Of a stretch of 40,978 nt of DNA, positions 25,666-34,686 are shown in pieces. Source of the DNA: Flavobacteriales bacterium. Lineage in GTDB: Bacteria; Bacteroidota; Bacteroidia; Flavobacteriales_D; Crocinitomicaceae. A model generated the notes under the pieces. It searched no databases. It was given only the letters and a program-made list of their open reading frames with translations, and had not been told where the DNA came from. Location of the stretch: the NCBI GenBank assembly GCA_947447525.1, contig CANFJL010000016.1, positions 1-40,978 on the forward strand, given 5' to 3'. The position numbers and the translations under genes were made by a program. Position 1 is the stretch's first letter, and each line of letters begins with the position of its first letter.

Positions 25666-28116
25666 CTACAAATCACTTCCTTCTGGACCTGAATTCTTTG
25701 GTTTTGTCATTTCAAGTTTACCAAACTTATAGGAAATACTGATGTAATATCTTCTAGTCAGCCATTTAAAAGAACTTTCTTGATAAATACTGGGTTGTTC
25801 CACCCTCATATAAAATCCTTGACGATTAAAAATATCTGTTACTTTAGCACCAACAGTCCACTTTCCTTCTTTCCATCTTTTATCTAAACTTAAATCAACA
25901 GACCCCTTGCGCTGAGCGATACCTTGAACTGTAATTCTAGGTGCAATATAATTAACATTCAACTGAAAAGTAGCCGTTTTTTTCCAAAAATCAACAGCGC
26001 CATTGTACTTGATGTTCCAGTTAAAACCAAATCTATTCCAAGCAGCAATATCCGTTTTATACTGAATGTAATTAACATTGGTAGACAAAGTATTTCGCAT
26101 CCACTTATTCGGTTTATAAGAAGCAATAATCTCCGTGCCGTAACTGTTAGATTGTCCAATATTGGCAAAGGTAACCGCAGATGAATTATTTTCTTGAAAA
26201 ACCTTGATTCGAGATATTGTTCCTATAGTTTGTCGATAGAATAAACTGGCAGAGAAATTTAACACTTTACCTTCTAGAGCATATCCTAAATCAAATGAAT
26301 TGATATATTCAGGTTGCAAATATGGATTTCCTCTTCGGAGATTAAAAGGATCAGAATAGGAAGTAAAAGGATTTAAATCTCCTGAGGCTGCACGCGTAAT
26401 TCTTCTAGAATAACTTAATCCAATCTCCCCATTTTTACTGATGGCATATTTTAAATGTGCTGAAGGAAAGAAATTGAAATAATCATTTACAACTCTAATA
26501 GAATCCGAAATCAGGTTTGGAATTTGATATGCTTTTTCTATGCGAACTCCAGCTTGATATTTAAACTTCTTTATTTGTTGACCAACAATTCCGTAAGCAC
26601 TATAAATTTGCTCCTTATATTGATAGAGAAAATTAGCAAGCGTATCTTCATGATAGGCTCCATCTAAATTACTATAGGTCTCTGAGTATGTATCAACCCC
26701 TTGATCTCGCAAAACTGTTTTTAAACCAAACTCAGAACGCATTTTTAATTCTGGCCAGAGATAGGTTAGATCGGCTTGAACAGAAGTTACATTATTTTTC
26801 TCTTTATTAGATAGACGTTGACTTAGTGGAACGGTAGCATTTTGAACACTATCTATCGAATAATAACGCTGCAAATAATAACCTTGAATATTTTCAAGTC
26901 CAAAAGATTGGTTGGCATCCAATACAAAAGAACCTCTATTGTTTTTAAAATCTTGCTTGAAATTTAAATTAACATCTAAATTGTGTTGTTGCGATGGATC
27001 GTAAGATTCCCTGCGCCAAAGAGACAATAATGCCTCATTGCTATTCAATGCCCCATTCCATAAATCGCCCGTTCTATCTCTTCTGCCTTGACTTGCGGTG
27101 GAAGAAAAAGAGAGTGACCTCCTATTTTTTAAATTAAAATCAACTCCAATGCGATACGTGTTTCCTGAATTTAAATCAGTTCCTGTTCGGTTTTGGTCCA
27201 GTATAGAAATGGAATCATTGGGAAGGGTTTGACGTGTAAAGGAATAATTATTTCGATAGCCATCCAAATACCTACCGGTATAAGAACCAAAAACATTGAA
27301 GAAAGAATTGCGATAACTCAGCGAGAAACTTTGATCAATCGTATTTCCTCCTTTAAAATAACCTGAACCTGCATTGGTTGTAATCAAACCATTAAAACCT
27401 TTTAACTTATTTTTTTTCAATACGATATTAATAATTCCCGACGAACCGTCCGGATCATATTTCGCAGAAGGATTGGTAACAATTTCAACGCGCTCAATCG
27501 AACCTGCAGGCAAAGCATCTAAGAGCGTTTTACCACCTCCACCAGACAAAGAACTTGGTCTACCATCAATTAACACTGTAACAGAACCCTCACCTCGGAG
27601 CATCACTCTTCCATCTTGATCTAAATCTACAGAAGGTAAATTTTTCAAGATATCGTTGGCTGTTCCACCACGAACAGACATGTCTTCACTTACATTGTAT
27701 ACTTTTTTGTCTATGCCTGTTTTTAACATATCCGTTTGACCAAGGATTGTTACTTCGTCTAACTTCTGTGTTTTGTCAAGAGAGAAGCGAATGGTACCCG
27801 CATTAAAAATCTTTATAGAAGAACTGACAGAAACATCAGAAATTATTTGAGTAACAAAACCATTGAGCACTATTTTTAAATAATACATTCCAAGTGGCAA
27901 CTGATCTATTTGAAACTTTCCATCCACATCAGTATACACACCTGTCACCAGGTTAGAATCTGCTTGTTTGTATAGTTTTATAGCCACATATTCAATTGAT
28001 TTTTCACTTGCGTTTGATATTACTTTTCCAATTACTACTCCCTCTCCCACTTGTGGGCGTTGTGAGAATAAAGACGAACTCAATAAAAAGAAAACTAAAC
28101 CTAAAGAATAACGCAT
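25666..28116 (-). CDS. Outer-membrane beta-barrel, TonB-dependent-receptor-like (OMP_b-brl_3 type)
   Basis: The 816-residue protein has a signal peptide (MRYSLGLVFFLLSSSLFSQ) and a CarboxypepD_reg-like domain (about 25-110, with GKVISNASEKSIEYVAIKLY). A plug-like domain follows (about 115-240, with DILKNLPSVDLDQDGRVMLRGEGSVTVLIDGRPSS and VEIVTNPSAKYDPDGSSGIINIVL). The rest is a barrel of alternating aromatic strands ending WLTRRYYISISYKFG and a polar tail. Proteins of this class sit in the outer membrane; some take up substrates with TonB, but the substrate is unknown. No SusD partner is next to it. ATG 28116 is preferred over TTG 28119, one codon upstream. Confidence 0.88.
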   Translation of the reverse strand: MRYSLGLVFFLLSSSLFSQRPQVGEGVVIGKVISNASEKSIEYVAIKLYKQADSNLVTGVYTDVDGKFQIDQLPLGMYYLKIVLNGFVTQIISDVSVSSSIKIFNAGTIRFSLDKTQKLDEVTILGQTDMLKTGIDKKVYNVSEDMSVRGGTANDILKNLPSVDLDQDGRVMLRGEGSVTVLIDGRPSSLSGGGGKTLLDALPAGSIERVEIVTNPSAKYDPDGSSGIINIVLKKNKLKGFNGLITTNAGSGYFKGGNTIDQSFSLSYRNSFFNVFGSYTGRYLDGYRNNYSFTRQTLPNDSISILDQNRTGTDLNSGNTYRIGVDFNLKNRRSLSFSSTASQGRRDRTGDLWNGALNSNEALLSLWRRESYDPSQQHNLDVNLNFKQDFKNNRGSFVLDANQSFGLENIQGYYLQRYYSIDSVQNATVPLSQRLSNKEKNNVTSVQADLTYLWPELKMRSEFGLKTVLRDQGVDTYSETYSNLDGAYHEDTLANFLYQYKEQIYSAYGIVGQQIKKFKYQAGVRIEKAYQIPNLISDSIRVVNDYFNFFPSAHLKYAISKNGEIGLSYSRRITRAASGDLNPFTSYSDPFNLRRGNPYLQPEYINSFDLGYALEGKVLNFSASLFYRQTIGTISRIKVFQENNSSAVTFANIGQSNSYGTEIIASYKPNKWMRNTLSTNVNYIQYKTDIAAWNRFGFNWNIKYNGAVDFWKKTATFQLNVNYIAPRITVQGIAQRKGSVDLSLDKRWKEGKWTVGAKVTDIFNRQGFYMRVEQPSIYQESSFKWLTRRYYISISYKFGKLEMTKPKNSGPEGSDL

Positions 28117-28136
28117 CAAAGATGAAATTTGAAGTG

Positions 28137-28144
28137 CAAAAATA
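28137..28144 (-). promoter_or_regulatory. -7 element of the outer-membrane barrel gene
   Basis: Read on the minus strand, TATTTTTG matches TAnnTTTG and lies 20 bases upstream of the ATG at 28116. No well-spaced TTG -33 element is seen. Confidence 0.4.
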
Positions 28145-28193
28145 AGGAATGCAAAGCGAATTAAATACTAAAATCGCATAGAATCATGAATGA

Positions 28194-30530
28194 TTACCGA
28201 AGTAAATTAACATGCCCTTGCAGCAGTTCATTCTCCTTGGTTTTTTTATTTAAAAATTTAATCTGATAAGAATAAATTCCATCGGGTGCATTGTAATCTG
28301 CAATCTTACCATTCCAACCAAATTTAACATTGTAGGTTTCAAAAATAACCTCTCCCCAACGGTTAAAGATCATCATGTGGAAATCATCAGGATCAAATCC
28401 AGCGGTGAAAATCGGCAAGAATACATTATTAAATTGATCTCCATCTGGAGTAAAAGTATTGGGGACATAATAAATCGGATCACCTTGAATGTGAATACTT
28501 AAAGTGGTAGAATCAACACAACCAAAACTTGTTCCAACCCACAACCCAATCTGATAATCTCCATCAGTATAAGGGAATGTATGTGGAATCTCCTGATCAA
28601 CAGTAGTATTGGTTGTTCCATCACCAAAATTCCATGCCGCCAAATCATATCCTGATGAATTATTGGTGAAAGTGGTAAAAGGAGCATCACTGGTTAGATT
28701 GACCGGCATTGCCATGGCATTTGCAACAGGATTTGGATGCACGATAACAGAAACCATTGTTGTATCGCTACAACCAAAAGTATTGGAACCAATTATCGTA
28801 AAATCTTCAGAGATCAAAGGGGTATAAGTATAAGAACTACCTGTCAATCCATTGGACCATAAATAACTTGCTGCACCTGTAATTTGAAAACTTACCCCAC
28901 CTCCAAAACAAACTTCTTCTAAAGTAGGTACTGCTGAGATTACAGGTAAAGGAAATACAGTAACCAATATTGAATCAGATGCAACGCAACCGTAAATAGT
29001 AGTTCCTGTTACTTCATAGTAGCCACTATTTACTGCAGTAACACTTTGTGAAATTCCTGAAAAACCCGTTAAATCAACTCCCGTCCAGACATACGAATCG
29101 GCGCCACTCACATTGAAATTGATTGTCGTATTGGGACAGACATCTGGATCATTGGCTATCAATTGGACATTCGGAATTGGATGTACGATTACCGTTACTT
29201 GATCTTGACTAAAACAACCATATTGATTAGAACCAGTAAGTAGATAAGTTGTAGTAATATTTGGAGTAACCGTCATATTGTATTGCGCATCCACTGGACC
29301 ACCAATCGGATTCCATACATAAAAAGGTGCACCTGTTGGACTTAAAACTACTGATTCACCAAAACAAATTTCTTGATCAATAGCACTTACAAAAGGAGTG
29401 GTTGAAATTACAATATCTAAAGTTGTAATGGAATCACATCCATGAATAGTACTTAAAGTATCTATATAAATTCCTGAGGATGTAATGGAATTGCCATTAA
29501 ACAAATAAGGCCCTCCAGTGCATAAAGTATCAGTGGTGAGGGTTTGAAAAGTAGGATCAATGGTTACGACAACTTGATCCGTTGTGGGACAATTTCCAGG
29601 GTTGGACGCTAAAGTAGTAGTAACGGTATAGGTTTGCGTGATGGAAGTGCTTCCAGAATTGGTAATATTAACCGTAGGAGCAGAAACTGTTGTACTATTC
29701 AATCCGGTTGCGGGTGACCAAGAATAAATATTGGCAGGGTCATTAACCGTTCCAATGGAAACATTTTCTTGCGTACAGGTGCGCACATCAGGACCTGCAT
29801 TGGAAATAGCTTGCTCTGTATAAATAATAACATTTTTGATAGAATGCTGATCGGTTGCACCACCAGTACTGGCTGTAAAACCCATATATCCAGGAAAATT
29901 AATCGGGAAATTTGCAGTCAAATAAAGGGTATTATTAATAGTAACCGTAACGATACCATTGTTATACTGAATTTTAACATGTTGATAATTACTATTTCTA
30001 ATAAAGTTCAAACTTCCGGCAACATTATTGACTTTAACAATCCCTGCAATGCATTCGTTGTATCCAATACCACTAAAAATTTGTATTTCTGGATTGGCAC
30101 CACAACCATTATCCCAAGTATCCAAAATCACTTTCAAGCCATTGGCCGTTCCTGGGATCCCTACTCCACCACCACTTACAAATCCAACTGGAGGAACTGC
30201 CAAAAAACAAAAAGCCAAACCATCTGCAGCACTTCCACCCCAAATTCGATAATCAAATTCGACCGACCATTTGGAACAAATACTTAAATTTAATGGCTGA
30301 TTGTAAAAAATACCACCACTTTGATTTCCAATAGCATTCGTTAAAATTAATTCGTTTGAAAAGGCATCTACATCTCCTGGAGTATCCCCAACATAAGCGT
30401 TACCGTTTAAATTCCAACCGGTTGTAATCATCGTTGGCGAACCTGTGAGTTGCCCGTAAACAAATGTCTGCGCTTTGAAATTTTGCAGCGAACTGATTAC
30501 CAATAAGATGAGTAAAATATATCTATTCAA
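28194..30530 (-). CDS. Secreted lectin-like protein with PKD-like repeats and T9SS type B (gliding-motility-type) C-terminal domain
   Basis: A 778-residue protein. Signal peptide 1-20 (MNRYILLILLVISSLQNFKA) starts at a TTG codon: no ATG lies at or before this position in frame within the intergenic region. Residues about 25-240 form an L-type lectin-like beta-sandwich (WSVEFDYRIWGGSAADGLAFCFLA, then VILDTWDNGCGANPEIQI and VTINNTLYLTANFPINF). Several PKD-like or HYR-like modules follow, with repeated opening SNAGPDVRTC, VYTW-type strands and a clear WNFGDGTTN PKD core near 635. The last 90 residues are a type B sorting domain: YVPNTFTPDGDQFNNVFLPIF, MMIFNRWGEVIFET, WNGKIADYNAPDGIYSYQIKF. It is probably a surface adhesin binding sugars. 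The gap to the barrel gene downstream is 74 bases. Confidence 0.85.
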   Translation of the reverse strand: MNRYILLILLVISSLQNFKAQTFVYGQLTGSPTMITTGWNLNGNAYVGDTPGDVDAFSNELILTNAIGNQSGGIFYNQPLNLSICSKWSVEFDYRIWGGSAADGLAFCFLAVPPVGFVSGGGVGIPGTANGLKVILDTWDNGCGANPEIQIFSGIGYNECIAGIVKVNNVAGSLNFIRNSNYQHVKIQYNNGIVTVTINNTLYLTANFPINFPGYMGFTASTGGATDQHSIKNVIIYTEQAISNAGPDVRTCTQENVSIGTVNDPANIYSWSPATGLNSTTVSAPTVNITNSGSTSITQTYTVTTTLASNPGNCPTTDQVVVTIDPTFQTLTTDTLCTGGPYLFNGNSITSSGIYIDTLSTIHGCDSITTLDIVISTTPFVSAIDQEICFGESVVLSPTGAPFYVWNPIGGPVDAQYNMTVTPNITTTYLLTGSNQYGCFSQDQVTVIVHPIPNVQLIANDPDVCPNTTINFNVSGADSYVWTGVDLTGFSGISQSVTAVNSGYYEVTGTTIYGCVASDSILVTVFPLPVISAVPTLEEVCFGGGVSFQITGAASYLWSNGLTGSSYTYTPLISEDFTIIGSNTFGCSDTTMVSVIVHPNPVANAMAMPVNLTSDAPFTTFTNNSSGYDLAAWNFGDGTTNTTVDQEIPHTFPYTDGDYQIGLWVGTSFGCVDSTTLSIHIQGDPIYYVPNTFTPDGDQFNNVFLPIFTAGFDPDDFHMMIFNRWGEVIFETYNVKFGWNGKIADYNAPDGIYSYQIKFLNKKTKENELLQGHVNLLR

Positions 30531-30596
30531 TTTATACTTTTTTTTTAAGATAACGAAATTAACAATTAATAGTTGGTTATTAATAAAAAAATAACT

Positions 30597-30625
30597 TTGA
30601 ATGTTAAATACTTAGTGTATTTTTG
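30597..30625 (+). promoter_or_regulatory. Promoter of the zwf-pgl-edd operon
   Basis: TTG (30597-30599), 18 bases, then TATTTTTG (30618-30625): a good match in sequence and spacing to the Bacteroidota promoter. It predicts a start near 30630 and a leader of about 27 bases before the zwf ATG at 30657. An out-of-frame ATG occurs at 30650. Confidence 0.65.
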
Positions 30626-30656
30626 ACACTAATATAGATTAATTATTACATGCTAC

Positions 30657-32135
30657 ATGGCAAAAAAGATAAAACACACTGAAAAATTTGAACCTTTTAA
30701 CCTCGTTGTATTCGGAGGTGACGGAGATTTAGCGCTTCGAAAAATATATCCAGCATTGTTCCATCGAGAAATGGATGGTCAGTTTCTGACTGATTACAAT
30801 ATCATAGCTATAACTCGTAAGGAGGGACATGAATCAAGTTTTTACGCTGATTTAACTAAATTCCTTTTGAGTTCAGCAGAAGAAGGTACTTTACCTTCAG
30901 ATATTGAAAACTTCAGTAAAAAAATTCAATTAATATCTACCAAAGAAGCTTCTGTTGCAGGATATAAAAATTTAACGGAACGCATTAACGAGCATCCAGA
31001 TTATCAAAATATTTTTTATTTCTCCACCCCTTCTGCTGCTTTTGGTGCTATTGCTCAAAGTTTAAAGGCGTCAGGACTTATTCATCCTAATAGCAAAGTA
31101 GTTTTAGAAAAACCTCTTGGATATAGTTTGGAGTCTTCAAAAGCTATTAACAACGAAATAATGCAAGCCTTTGATGAACATCAAGTATATCGTATTGATC
31201 ATTATTTAGGCAAAGAAACTGTTCAAAATTTGATGGTGCTTCGTTTTGCAAATAATTTATTCGAACGGGCTTGGGATTTTGAAAATATAGATAATATTCA
31301 AATTACAGTTTCGGAAAGTTTAGGGGTAGAAAAACGCGCAGATTATTACGACAACAGTGGTGCCTTATTGGATATGGTTCAAAATCACTTGTTGCAACTA
31401 CTTTGTTTGGTAGCCATGGAACCTCCTCATATTTTAGGAGCTGATGAAGTTCGAAATGAGAAATTAAAAGTCCTTCGCGCCTTGCGTCCTTTTACAAAAG
31501 AAAGTGTCTTAACAGATACTGTGAAAGGTCAATATACCCGAGGGAATATCCAAGGAGAAGAAGTGAGTTCATATCTGGAAGATATTGAAAAATATAATTC
31601 TAAAACTGAAACCTTTGTTGCAATCAAAACCTATGTGGACAATTGGAGGTGGAAAAATGTTCCCTTCTATTTAAGAACAGGTAAAAGAATGAAAAAGCAA
31701 TACTCTGAAATTGTAATTAATTTCAAGGAAGTAACGCATAATATTTTCCCTTCTAAAGAAAAATTAAACAACAATAAATTAATTATTCGACTGCAACCAG
31801 AAGAACGCATTGAATTGGTTCAAATGACTAAAGTTCCTGGTCCGGGTGGATATCGATACAAACCTATTGCACTTAAGTTAGATTATTCCGACTCTTTTAA
31901 AGAGCGTTTTCCTGAAGCGTATGAACGCTTAATTGTCGATGTCATTCGAGGAAATCAAACGCTTTTCATGAGTCAAGATGAACTTCAAGCTGCATGGAAT
32001 TGGATTGAATCTATTAACAACAATTGGAAAGCTACCAATCAAGCCAATTTATTATATGCTGCAGGAACTTGGGGTCCGGGTGATGATGTTTTGAATGAAG
32101 GAAGCAGTTGGATTACCAAAACTTGGAGAGAATAA
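30657..32135 (+). CDS. zwf: Glucose-6-phosphate 1-dehydrogenase
   Basis: At 492 residues it has normal length. The enzyme oxidises glucose 6-phosphate to 6-phosphogluconolactone with NADP. The N-terminal Rossmann motif is GGDGDLALRKIYPALF (variant of GASGDLAKRKL), followed by EKPLGYSLESS. The active-site signature RIDHYLGKETVQN contains the catalytic His and substrate Lys. NVPFYLRTGKRM in the second half is the phosphate-binding block. It leads a three-gene operon: its stop codon shares one base with the pgl start (TAATG). No fused or unusual domains. Confidence 0.97.
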   Translation: MAKKIKHTEKFEPFNLVVFGGDGDLALRKIYPALFHREMDGQFLTDYNIIAITRKEGHESSFYADLTKFLLSSAEEGTLPSDIENFSKKIQLISTKEASVAGYKNLTERINEHPDYQNIFYFSTPSAAFGAIAQSLKASGLIHPNSKVVLEKPLGYSLESSKAINNEIMQAFDEHQVYRIDHYLGKETVQNLMVLRFANNLFERAWDFENIDNIQITVSESLGVEKRADYYDNSGALLDMVQNHLLQLLCLVAMEPPHILGADEVRNEKLKVLRALRPFTKESVLTDTVKGQYTRGNIQGEEVSSYLEDIEKYNSKTETFVAIKTYVDNWRWKNVPFYLRTGKRMKKQYSEIVINFKEVTHNIFPSKEKLNNNKLIIRLQPEERIELVQMTKVPGPGGYRYKPIALKLDYSDSFKERFPEAYERLIVDVIRGNQTLFMSQDELQAAWNWIESINNNWKATNQANLLYAAGTWGPGDDVLNEGSSWITKTWRE

Positions 32136-32794
32136 TGAAAACCTTTGATTCTAAAACAACATTAATCGAAGCTTTGGGCACCAAAATGGTGGATATTATC
32201 AATAAGGCTATTGACCAAAAAGGAGTAGCAAAGATCTTGCTCTCTGGAGGCAATACCCCAAAAGATTTGTACCTCTGGCTTTCGAAACAAAATTTAGATT
32301 TTTCTAAGATAAAAGTAGGTTTAGTTGATGAGCGTTATGTTCCACTAGAAAGCCCCTACTCCAACGAAGCCCTTGTCGCTGCAACATTATATCATAATAC
32401 TACTGCAACAGGATTGATTGGAATGGTAGCAGATAGCGAAAATCCTGAACAGAACTTAAAATTAGTGGATGCTCAATACAGTACCTTTGAAAATGCTGAT
32501 CTTGTACTTTTAGGTATGGGAGATGATGGACACACCGCTTCTATTTTTCCAAATGATTCCGCTTCAACAGCAGCACTTCTAGAAAAAAATGCAGGAATTT
32601 GTTATACCAAAGCTCCTTCAATTCCTGAAAATCGTATAACTTGCAACAAAGTATTATTAGACAGTGCCCTGCATACTTTTTTGATGTTAACAGGAAGTAG
32701 CAAACTGTTAAAATTTAAAACAGCAAAAGAAGAGAAAACACCAATTTCCTTTTTTCAAGGAACCACATTACAGGTCTATTACACGCCAAATTAA
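32135..32794 (+). CDS. pgl: 6-phosphogluconolactonase
   Basis: A 219-residue enzyme that hydrolyses 6-phosphogluconolactone from Zwf to 6-phosphogluconate. It carries LLSGGNTPKDLYLWLS (sugar phosphate loop), VGLVDERYVPLESPYSNEAL and LLGMGDDGHTASIFPN, the family signature with the catalytic Asp-Gly-His. The ATG at 32135 overlaps the last base of zwf and is chosen over an in-frame TTG at 32108 within zwf. It is 5 bases from edd. Confidence 0.95.
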   Translation: MKTFDSKTTLIEALGTKMVDIINKAIDQKGVAKILLSGGNTPKDLYLWLSKQNLDFSKIKVGLVDERYVPLESPYSNEALVAATLYHNTTATGLIGMVADSENPEQNLKLVDAQYSTFENADLVLLGMGDDGHTASIFPNDSASTAALLEKNAGICYTKAPSIPENRITCNKVLLDSALHTFLMLTGSSKLLKFKTAKEEKTPISFFQGTTLQVYYTPN

Positions 32795-32799
32795 AAAAT

Positions 32800-34599
32800 A
32801 TGCATCCTACCATTAGTGCCGTAACGGCTCGCATTATAGAAAGAAGTAAAGCAACACGCGCTCAATATTTAAAAGATATGCAAGCGGCACATGAAGATGG
32901 TGTTACTAGACAAAGTCTACATTGTGGTAATCTCGCACATGCATTTGCTGCTTGTGGTCCAACAGACAAAGCTGCGCTTTCAGAAAATTACAAACCTAAT
33001 TTAGGAATCATTACTGCCTACAACGATATGTTGTCGGCCCATAAACCCTTCGAAAACTATCCAACAGAATTGCGCGCATACGCTCAAAAACATGAGGCTG
33101 TAGCCCAAGTTGCGGGAGCTGTTCCGGCGATGTGTGACGGTGTTACACAAGGTCAACCTGGAATGGAATTGTCTTTATTCAGTCGCGATGTTGTTGCTAT
33201 GGCCACTGCCGTAGGACTTTCACACAATATGTTTGACGCTATATTATGTTTGGGTATTTGCGATAAAATTGTTCCGGGTTTACTCATGGGAAGTTTGCGT
33301 TTTGGTCACTTACCCGCTGTTTTTGTTCCTGGTGGACCGATGACAAGTGGGATCAGTAACGATGAAAAAGCAAAGATTAGACAAGATTATGCTGAGGGAA
33401 AAATAGGTCGTGAAGAACTTCTCAAAGGAGAGTCAGATTCCTATCATTCTCCTGGGACATGTACCTTTTACGGGACTGCCAATTCCAATCAGATGCTGAT
33501 GGAAATGATGGGATTACAACTACCAGGATCTAGTTTTGTCAATCCAGGAACCCAGTTGAGAACCTTACTCAATGAAGAAGCGGTAAAAACAGCAAGACAC
33601 AACACCACTTTAGGATTAGAACGAAGTTTATCAAAAATAATCAGCGAAGAAAGTATTGTTAATGGGATTATCGGATTATTGGCAACGGGAGGTTCAACCA
33701 ACCACACCATACATTTAATTGCCATTGCAAAAGCGGCTGGAATTATTATCAATTGGGAAGACATGTCAGATCTTTCAGATGTCATTCCATTATTAACCAG
33801 AATGTATCCTAATGGAGCAGCTGATGTGAATCATTTTCATGCTTCAGGAGGAATGGGATTTGTAATCCATACCTTATTAGACAATGGACTTTTGCATAAC
33901 GATGTGTCTACCATATTGGGTAAAGGAATGGATCAATATACCCAAGAACCAAAAATTGAAAACAATCAGTTGGTTTGGTGCAGCGGAGCCAAAGAAAGTT
34001 TAAACACTTCCATTATAAGACCCGTAAGTGAGCCCTTTTCAAAAGATGGAGGCATTAAAATCTTGCGTGGAAATCTTGGAAGATCCGTTATCAAAACCGC
34101 AGCAGTTGCAGAGGATGACTACATTATCGAAGCAGAAGCGGTGGTATTTAATGAACAAGCAGATTTAATCAGTGCCTTTAAAAGTGGAGCACTAGACAAA
34201 GACCTAATAGCGGTGCTTCCTTTTCAGGGACCCAAGCAAAATGGAATGCCTGAATTGCACCAATTGACTCCTACTTTGAGTATTCTTCAAAAAAGAGGAT
34301 TCAAAGTTGCTTTAGTCACAGACGGAAGAATGTCGGGAGCATCAGGAAAAGTACCCGCAGCGATACATTTAACACCAGAAGCCAAAGACGGTGGCTTGAT
34401 AGCTAAAATTAGAACCGGCGATCGAATTCGTTTGGACGCAAGAACCGGAGCATTAGATTGCTTAGATTTTGAAACTGTCAATCAACGCAATGCGAGCACA
34501 AAAGACGCTTCATCTACGCAAGGATTTGGCCGTGAGCTATTTCGTAATTTCAGAAAGATTGTGAGTTCAAGCGAAGAAGGTGCAAGTTGCATTTTGTGA
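32800..34599 (+). CDS. edd: Phosphogluconate dehydratase (Entner-Doudoroff)
   Basis: Edd removes water from 6-phosphogluconate to give 2-keto-3-deoxy-6-phosphogluconate. The 599-residue length is typical. The iron-sulfur and Mg site motifs of the IlvD/Edd family are present: CDGVTQGQPGMELSL, LCLGICDKIVPGLLMG and the Cys in GTCTFYGTANSNQMLMEMMGL. ATGGSTNHTIHLIAIA and LVTDGRMSGASGKVPAAIHLTPEA are also there, the latter carrying the catalytic Ser. FHASGGMGFVI distinguishes Edd from the amino-acid enzyme IlvD. With zwf and pgl upstream, the operon feeds glucose 6-phosphate to KDPG; the aldolase gene eda is not in the window. Confidence 0.96.
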   Translation: MHPTISAVTARIIERSKATRAQYLKDMQAAHEDGVTRQSLHCGNLAHAFAACGPTDKAALSENYKPNLGIITAYNDMLSAHKPFENYPTELRAYAQKHEAVAQVAGAVPAMCDGVTQGQPGMELSLFSRDVVAMATAVGLSHNMFDAILCLGICDKIVPGLLMGSLRFGHLPAVFVPGGPMTSGISNDEKAKIRQDYAEGKIGREELLKGESDSYHSPGTCTFYGTANSNQMLMEMMGLQLPGSSFVNPGTQLRTLLNEEAVKTARHNTTLGLERSLSKIISEESIVNGIIGLLATGGSTNHTIHLIAIAKAAGIIINWEDMSDLSDVIPLLTRMYPNGAADVNHFHASGGMGFVIHTLLDNGLLHNDVSTILGKGMDQYTQEPKIENNQLVWCSGAKESLNTSIIRPVSEPFSKDGGIKILRGNLGRSVIKTAAVAEDDYIIEAEAVVFNEQADLISAFKSGALDKDLIAVLPFQGPKQNGMPELHQLTPTLSILQKRGFKVALVTDGRMSGASGKVPAAIHLTPEAKDGGLIAKIRTGDRIRLDARTGALDCLDFETVNQRNASTKDASSTQGFGRELFRNFRKIVSSSEEGASCIL

Positions 34600-34616
34600 T
34601 TTGAATCGTGGATTGA

Positions 34617-34682
34617 GCGCATCTCTACTTACTCGACACAAGTGCCTGAGTACAGGCACCTACATTCACTCACGAGATGCGC
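34617..34682. repeat. Nested hairpin repeat between edd and the TerC gene
   Basis: Outer arms GCGCATCTC (34617-34625) and GAGATGCGC (34674-34682) enclose a perfect inner hairpin GTGCCTG-AGTA-CAGGCAC (34642-34659). The stretches between outer and inner arms do not pair. The right arm ends 4 bases from the TerC stop. It could act as a terminator or mRNA-end structure for both convergent genes, though it lacks a T run. Its left part resembles the repeat at 11341-11415. Confidence 0.6.
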
Positions 34683-34686
34683 GATA

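Noticed and set aside
29769..30287. 172-codon plus-strand ORF, with a second ORF at 30028-30252
   Set aside because: Both lie opposite the lectin-like T9SS gene, have no signal, domain or promoter, and have the composition expected of an antisense shadow (many Thr, Ser, Asn, Ile).
6786..32134. Longer forms of several genes starting at TTG (6815, 13239, 15536, 24351, 28119, 32108) or at 11324
   Set aside because: Each has a nearby in-frame ATG that begins a clear signal peptide or domain, or fits tight gene spacing; the extensions run into neighbouring genes, a terminator or a repeat.
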